From Reyranella massiliensis 521 (GTDB taxonomy: Bacteria > Pseudomonadota > Alphaproteobacteria > Reyranellales > Reyranellaceae): a stretch of 64,000 nt of DNA. Under the pieces are notes generated by a model. It did no database searches and had not been told where the DNA came from. It was given only the letters and a program-made list of their open reading frames with translations. The stretch spans positions 20,725 to 84,724 of the forward strand of contig CAMARK010000006.1 of the NCBI GenBank assembly GCA_945860205.1. Reading direction: 5' to 3'. Positions within the stretch are counted from its first letter, which is position 1, and each line of letters starts with the position of its first letter. This document shows, in pieces, positions 60,859 to 64,000 of the stretch. The position numbers and the translations under genes are program-made.

Positions 60859-61536
60859 TCAGCCGGCGGGCTGGAAGCGGAGCAGGCGGCCGGCCATTGG
60901 TTCGGCGCCATCTTTGGCGCCGGCATCGACCTCGAAGACGATCTGCTGGTCGCCGACCTTGGCGCGATAGACGCCGCCGGGCTTCAGGTCCTTGTCGGCT
61001 TTGGCGAGATCGTAGAAGGCGCCGTTCACGAGCTGGGCCGGGGCGATGACAATTTCCAGGCGATCTCCGCTCGGCACGTCGACGCGCTCGATCACCAGCG
61101 TGCCGCCGCCCTTCAGCTCGACGACCGGCGCGCGCCCATAAATCTTAAACTGGGGCTTGGGCGGCGTGTTGGGGCCGGGCGCCTTGCGGAACACCATGGC
61201 GGCGCTCTGCTTCGACTGCGCGGCAGCCAGTTCCATCTTGCCGCCGTCGCAGCCGACCTTGATGCGGTCGACGGTGCCGCCCGCCACGTCGCTCTGTTCG
61301 TTGCCGACGGTGACCGTGCCGCCGCGGATGCTCTCGCGCCAGCACGACTTCAGGTAGCCCAGCACGATCGAGTCGCCGGCCCCGAGCTTGATCACCTTGC
61401 CCGGCTCGACATAGTCCATGAACTCGACGCCGGCCGGCTTGCCGCCGACGTCCTCGACGACGGCGACCGGTGTATCGGCGAGTGCTGGCGGAACGAACCA
61501 CGTCAGGGCAAGAAGAGCAGCCGTCAGGGTCTTCAT
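60859..61536 (-). CDS. exported FecR-like protein, putative partner of the CHASE2 cyclase
   Basis: Signal peptide; VAVVEDVGGKPAGVEFMDYVEPGKVIKLGAGDSIVLGYLKSC; directly upstream of the cyclase on the same strand. Confidence 0.65.
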   Translation of the reverse strand: MKTLTAALLALTWFVPPALADTPVAVVEDVGGKPAGVEFMDYVEPGKVIKLGAGDSIVLGYLKSCWRESIRGGTVTVGNEQSDVAGGTVDRIKVGCDGGKMELAAAQSKQSAAMVFRKAPGPNTPPKPQFKIYGRAPVVELKGGGTLVIERVDVPSGDRLEIVIAPAQLVNGAFYDLAKADKDLKPGGVYRAKVGDQQIVFEVDAGAKDGAEPMAGRLLRFQPAG

Positions 61537-61640
61537 CACTTCACCTTTGCAATCAAGGCCTCGACCTGTGGCGGCGGTTCGATTCCGTCTCGGGGCACCA
61601 CCACCCTTTTCTGTGCAATCAGGAGCCTTCGACGCGCCGC

Positions 61641-62285
61641 CTAAGGCTTGCGGATCAATTCCTCGACGAGCGGCAGCGTGCGCTGGACGACACGGTCGTA
61701 GCCGGCTGCATTGAGATGCCATTCGGTTCCGGTCCGCCACACCTCCTCCACATGGAGCTTTGGATCGTCAACCAGTCCGGCCTGCATCGGTGTTGTCGGT
61801 AGCGCTCCCAACGCCCGCATGCGGGTTTGCTCGTCGCCGGACGGTTTACCGTGTTTACCTGCGACCGGGAGGTTGAAGACCAGAACCTCGATGTTGCGGG
61901 CGCGAAGCCGGCTAATGATCGCGAGCAGATTGGTGATCGTTGTCGCCCGATCGGCGCCGTACAAAATAATATCGTTTCCGCCGACGCTGAGGACGACAAT
62001 GCGCGTGCCCTGGGGAACGGCGCTGTCCATACGGCTGAGAACACCTTTGGTCGTGTCGCCGTTGGAACCGGCGTTGGTCACGACGACATTGTGGCCCTTT
62101 GCCTTGAGGGCGCGCTCGAGCTTGGCCGGATAGGCATCGGCTTCTGCAACGCCCTTGCCCCTGATCTCGCTGTCGCCGAGTGCCACGATCCTGGTCTGGG
62201 CGTGCGCCAACGAGCCCCACAAAAGCAGCCCGGCGAGCATCGCCACGAGCTGTGCCGCTCGAAGTCCAATCCGATTGAGCGACAT
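61641..62285 (-). CDS. SGNH/GDSL-type hydrolase (arylesterase-like), exported
   Basis: ALGDSEIRGKGVAEADAYPAKLERAL; VLSVGGNDI; WHLNAAGYDRVV. Confidence 0.86.
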   Translation of the reverse strand: MSLNRIGLRAAQLVAMLAGLLLWGSLAHAQTRIVALGDSEIRGKGVAEADAYPAKLERALKAKGHNVVVTNAGSNGDTTKGVLSRMDSAVPQGTRIVVLSVGGNDIILYGADRATTITNLLAIISRLRARNIEVLVFNLPVAGKHGKPSGDEQTRMRALGALPTTPMQAGLVDDPKLHVEEVWRTGTEWHLNAAGYDRVVQRTLPLVEELIRKP

Positions 62286-62419
62286 GGGAACGACACTCCT
62301 CACACTGAGACTTGGAACGTCCGGATCGGTAGAATGAACCGCCGGCGAGCAGGTCCACCGCGGAGACTAGCGCAGCCGCGGCCGATGCGCGGGCGACAAG
62401 GTATGGCGCTTCTTTTTCT

Positions 62420-63916
62420 ATGCTCCCAACAAGACGATTCCACCCTGATCGAGAGACGATAGCGCAATCAATCAGCACGCGCGACGCGAAAATAATCGTG
62501 CAGCGATGGAAGTGGGCCGTTAGGTTGCCGGCGGCAATGATGAGGCAGGCAATGTTAGATGGGTTGCGTTGCAGTGGGACTGTCATTGTGGCGACTGTCT
62601 TGCTTTTGGTCGCGTCCATGTCGGCCGGTTCGATATCGCGGGCGCAAACGGCGCCGCCTGCCGCCACGCCACCGATGCGCAGCATCGCTGACATCACGGC
62701 GATCCTCGACCAGCAGAAACCCGATCCCAACCTGATCGCGCGGCGGCAGCGGGCGGCGGCGGCTGAACCACCCGCGAACGCCACGGGCAATGATCTGGCC
62801 CAATTCTACTTTCAAAGGGCGCAGGCCCGTGCCGACCTCGGCCGTGCGGCCGAAGCCATCGCCGACGCGGATCGGGCGGCCGAAAACGTCGCCCGGCCCG
62901 CGCGGCTCGCCTACATCATCGACCAGTTCATCGTCGGTCAGAACGTGGTCAACGGGGAGGCCATCAAGTCGCTTCGCGTTCTGACGGACCCGGCGCGCTC
63001 GTTCGCCGCGGCACCGGTCAATATCAGGTTGTCCATGCTGCGGCAGGCCGGCCGGGTACTGATCATCCAGGGCGACTTGGCCGCCGCCGAAGCCAACCTC
63101 AAGACGATGGAAACCGTGCTCGCCGAAGCCAGGAGCACGGCGAGCGCCGAGAATCTCGAACTTTTCGGCAGCCAATGGCAGGCCAACCTCGATTATGCCC
63201 GCGCAAACTATTTCTACTTCGCAAGCAGAGACTGGAAGGAAGCCGAGGCGGCTTTTGCCAAAGCCGAATCGGGGTTCCAGGAGACGGTGAAGCAGCATCC
63301 CAGATGGCCCGCGAATGCAGTGCAGTCGCTCTCCACGCTTCAGCTCGTGATCGCGCAACTGGCCGCCTTCCAGGGCTGGACCAAGCTGGAACAGGGGCGG
63401 CTGACCGAAGCCGAAGTCGACGCCCGCCGGGCCTTGCTCGGCACGGTGAGTGCGGTCGGCAAATACCATTCCGCAACCGCGCACACGTGTCGGGCGCTCG
63501 CCATACTCCTCGGCGACCAGGGACGACACGAAGAGGCCGAGAAGCTTCTGCGCGTTACCATCGATATCCTGCGCACCGTCGGATTTCCCGAGGATTCCGA
63601 TCCGCTGGTCATCGCCTCGGCCGATGTGGCAAATCAGCTTCGCCTGCAGGGTCGATGGAGCGAGGCGGCGGCGATGTATGCCGAAATCGACACCGTCATC
63701 AAGGATTGGCCGCCGCTCAGGGCGGGTCGTCTGCAAACCGATGTCGGCCGGATCCTCACGCTTTACAAGACCGGCAATGTCGCCGCCGGCCTCGCGGCGT
63801 CTGCAAGCAGCGTAGAGACCCAGCGTGCGCGTTTCGGTACGGATAATTTTTATGGGTCTTCCGGGAATCGAGTGGGTGATTGGGGAGATCATAGGGCGCG
63901 AAAAGCTTGTGGATAG
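62420..63916 (+). pseudogene. TPR-repeat exported protein, apparently interrupted near its 3' end
   Basis: TPR helices to ETQRARFGTDNF (about 63850), then a short unrelated low-complexity tail GSSGNRVGDWGDHRARKACG. Confidence 0.6.
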
Positions 63917-64000
63917 CGGTCTTTCTGCGCTTTGAGGCTCGCAGTAATTTGGCACAGTGAGGGATGGGCAAAACAGTGAAGCGGCAGCGTCGTCTGTCGG
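63854..64000 (+). mobile_element. possible left end of an insertion sequence, with transposase start at 63964
   Basis: Composition change after the TPR frame breaks; ATG at 63964 begins MGKTVKRQRRLS..., resembling some small transposase N-termini; cut by window edge. Confidence 0.4.

Overview
High-GC window with an alphaproteobacterial look (taxonomy is inference; possibly Rhodospirillales/Reyranella-like). It is mostly ordinary metabolic and transport content. Main blocks: a CMD-family enzyme divergent from an HxlR regulator; a sulfite-dehydrogenase-type molybdoenzyme with cytochrome c; a potFGHI-like polyamine ABC operon; a livFGMHK-like ABC operon; benzoate-CoA ligase and boxB/boxC (aerobic benzoyl-CoA pathway, no boxA seen); a SulP permease; a tandem cluster of three transthyretin-like/HIU hydrolase genes, two with an N-terminal OHCU-decarboxylase domain and two with signal peptides; three Bug/TctC binding proteins; an Fe3+-type ABC system with two tandem binding proteins; an isolated terminase small/large pair beside a 3'-truncated aldehyde dehydrogenase; an NlpC/P60 hydrolase followed by a run of five perfect palindromes; PagL, SDR, FKBP, CoA-transferase and thiolase/DUF35 genes; and a CHASE2 adenylate cyclase with a FecR-like partner. 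The best candidate for something undescribed is the tandem OHCU/HIUase cluster (26384-28730), whose exported copies have substitutions at expected catalytic positions. Other notable points: an apparent single-base frameshift in a GNAT gene, two strong operator palindromes, and a TPR gene that appears to be interrupted by an IS element at the right edge. All calls come from reading the translations and sequence by eye; no database search was run.
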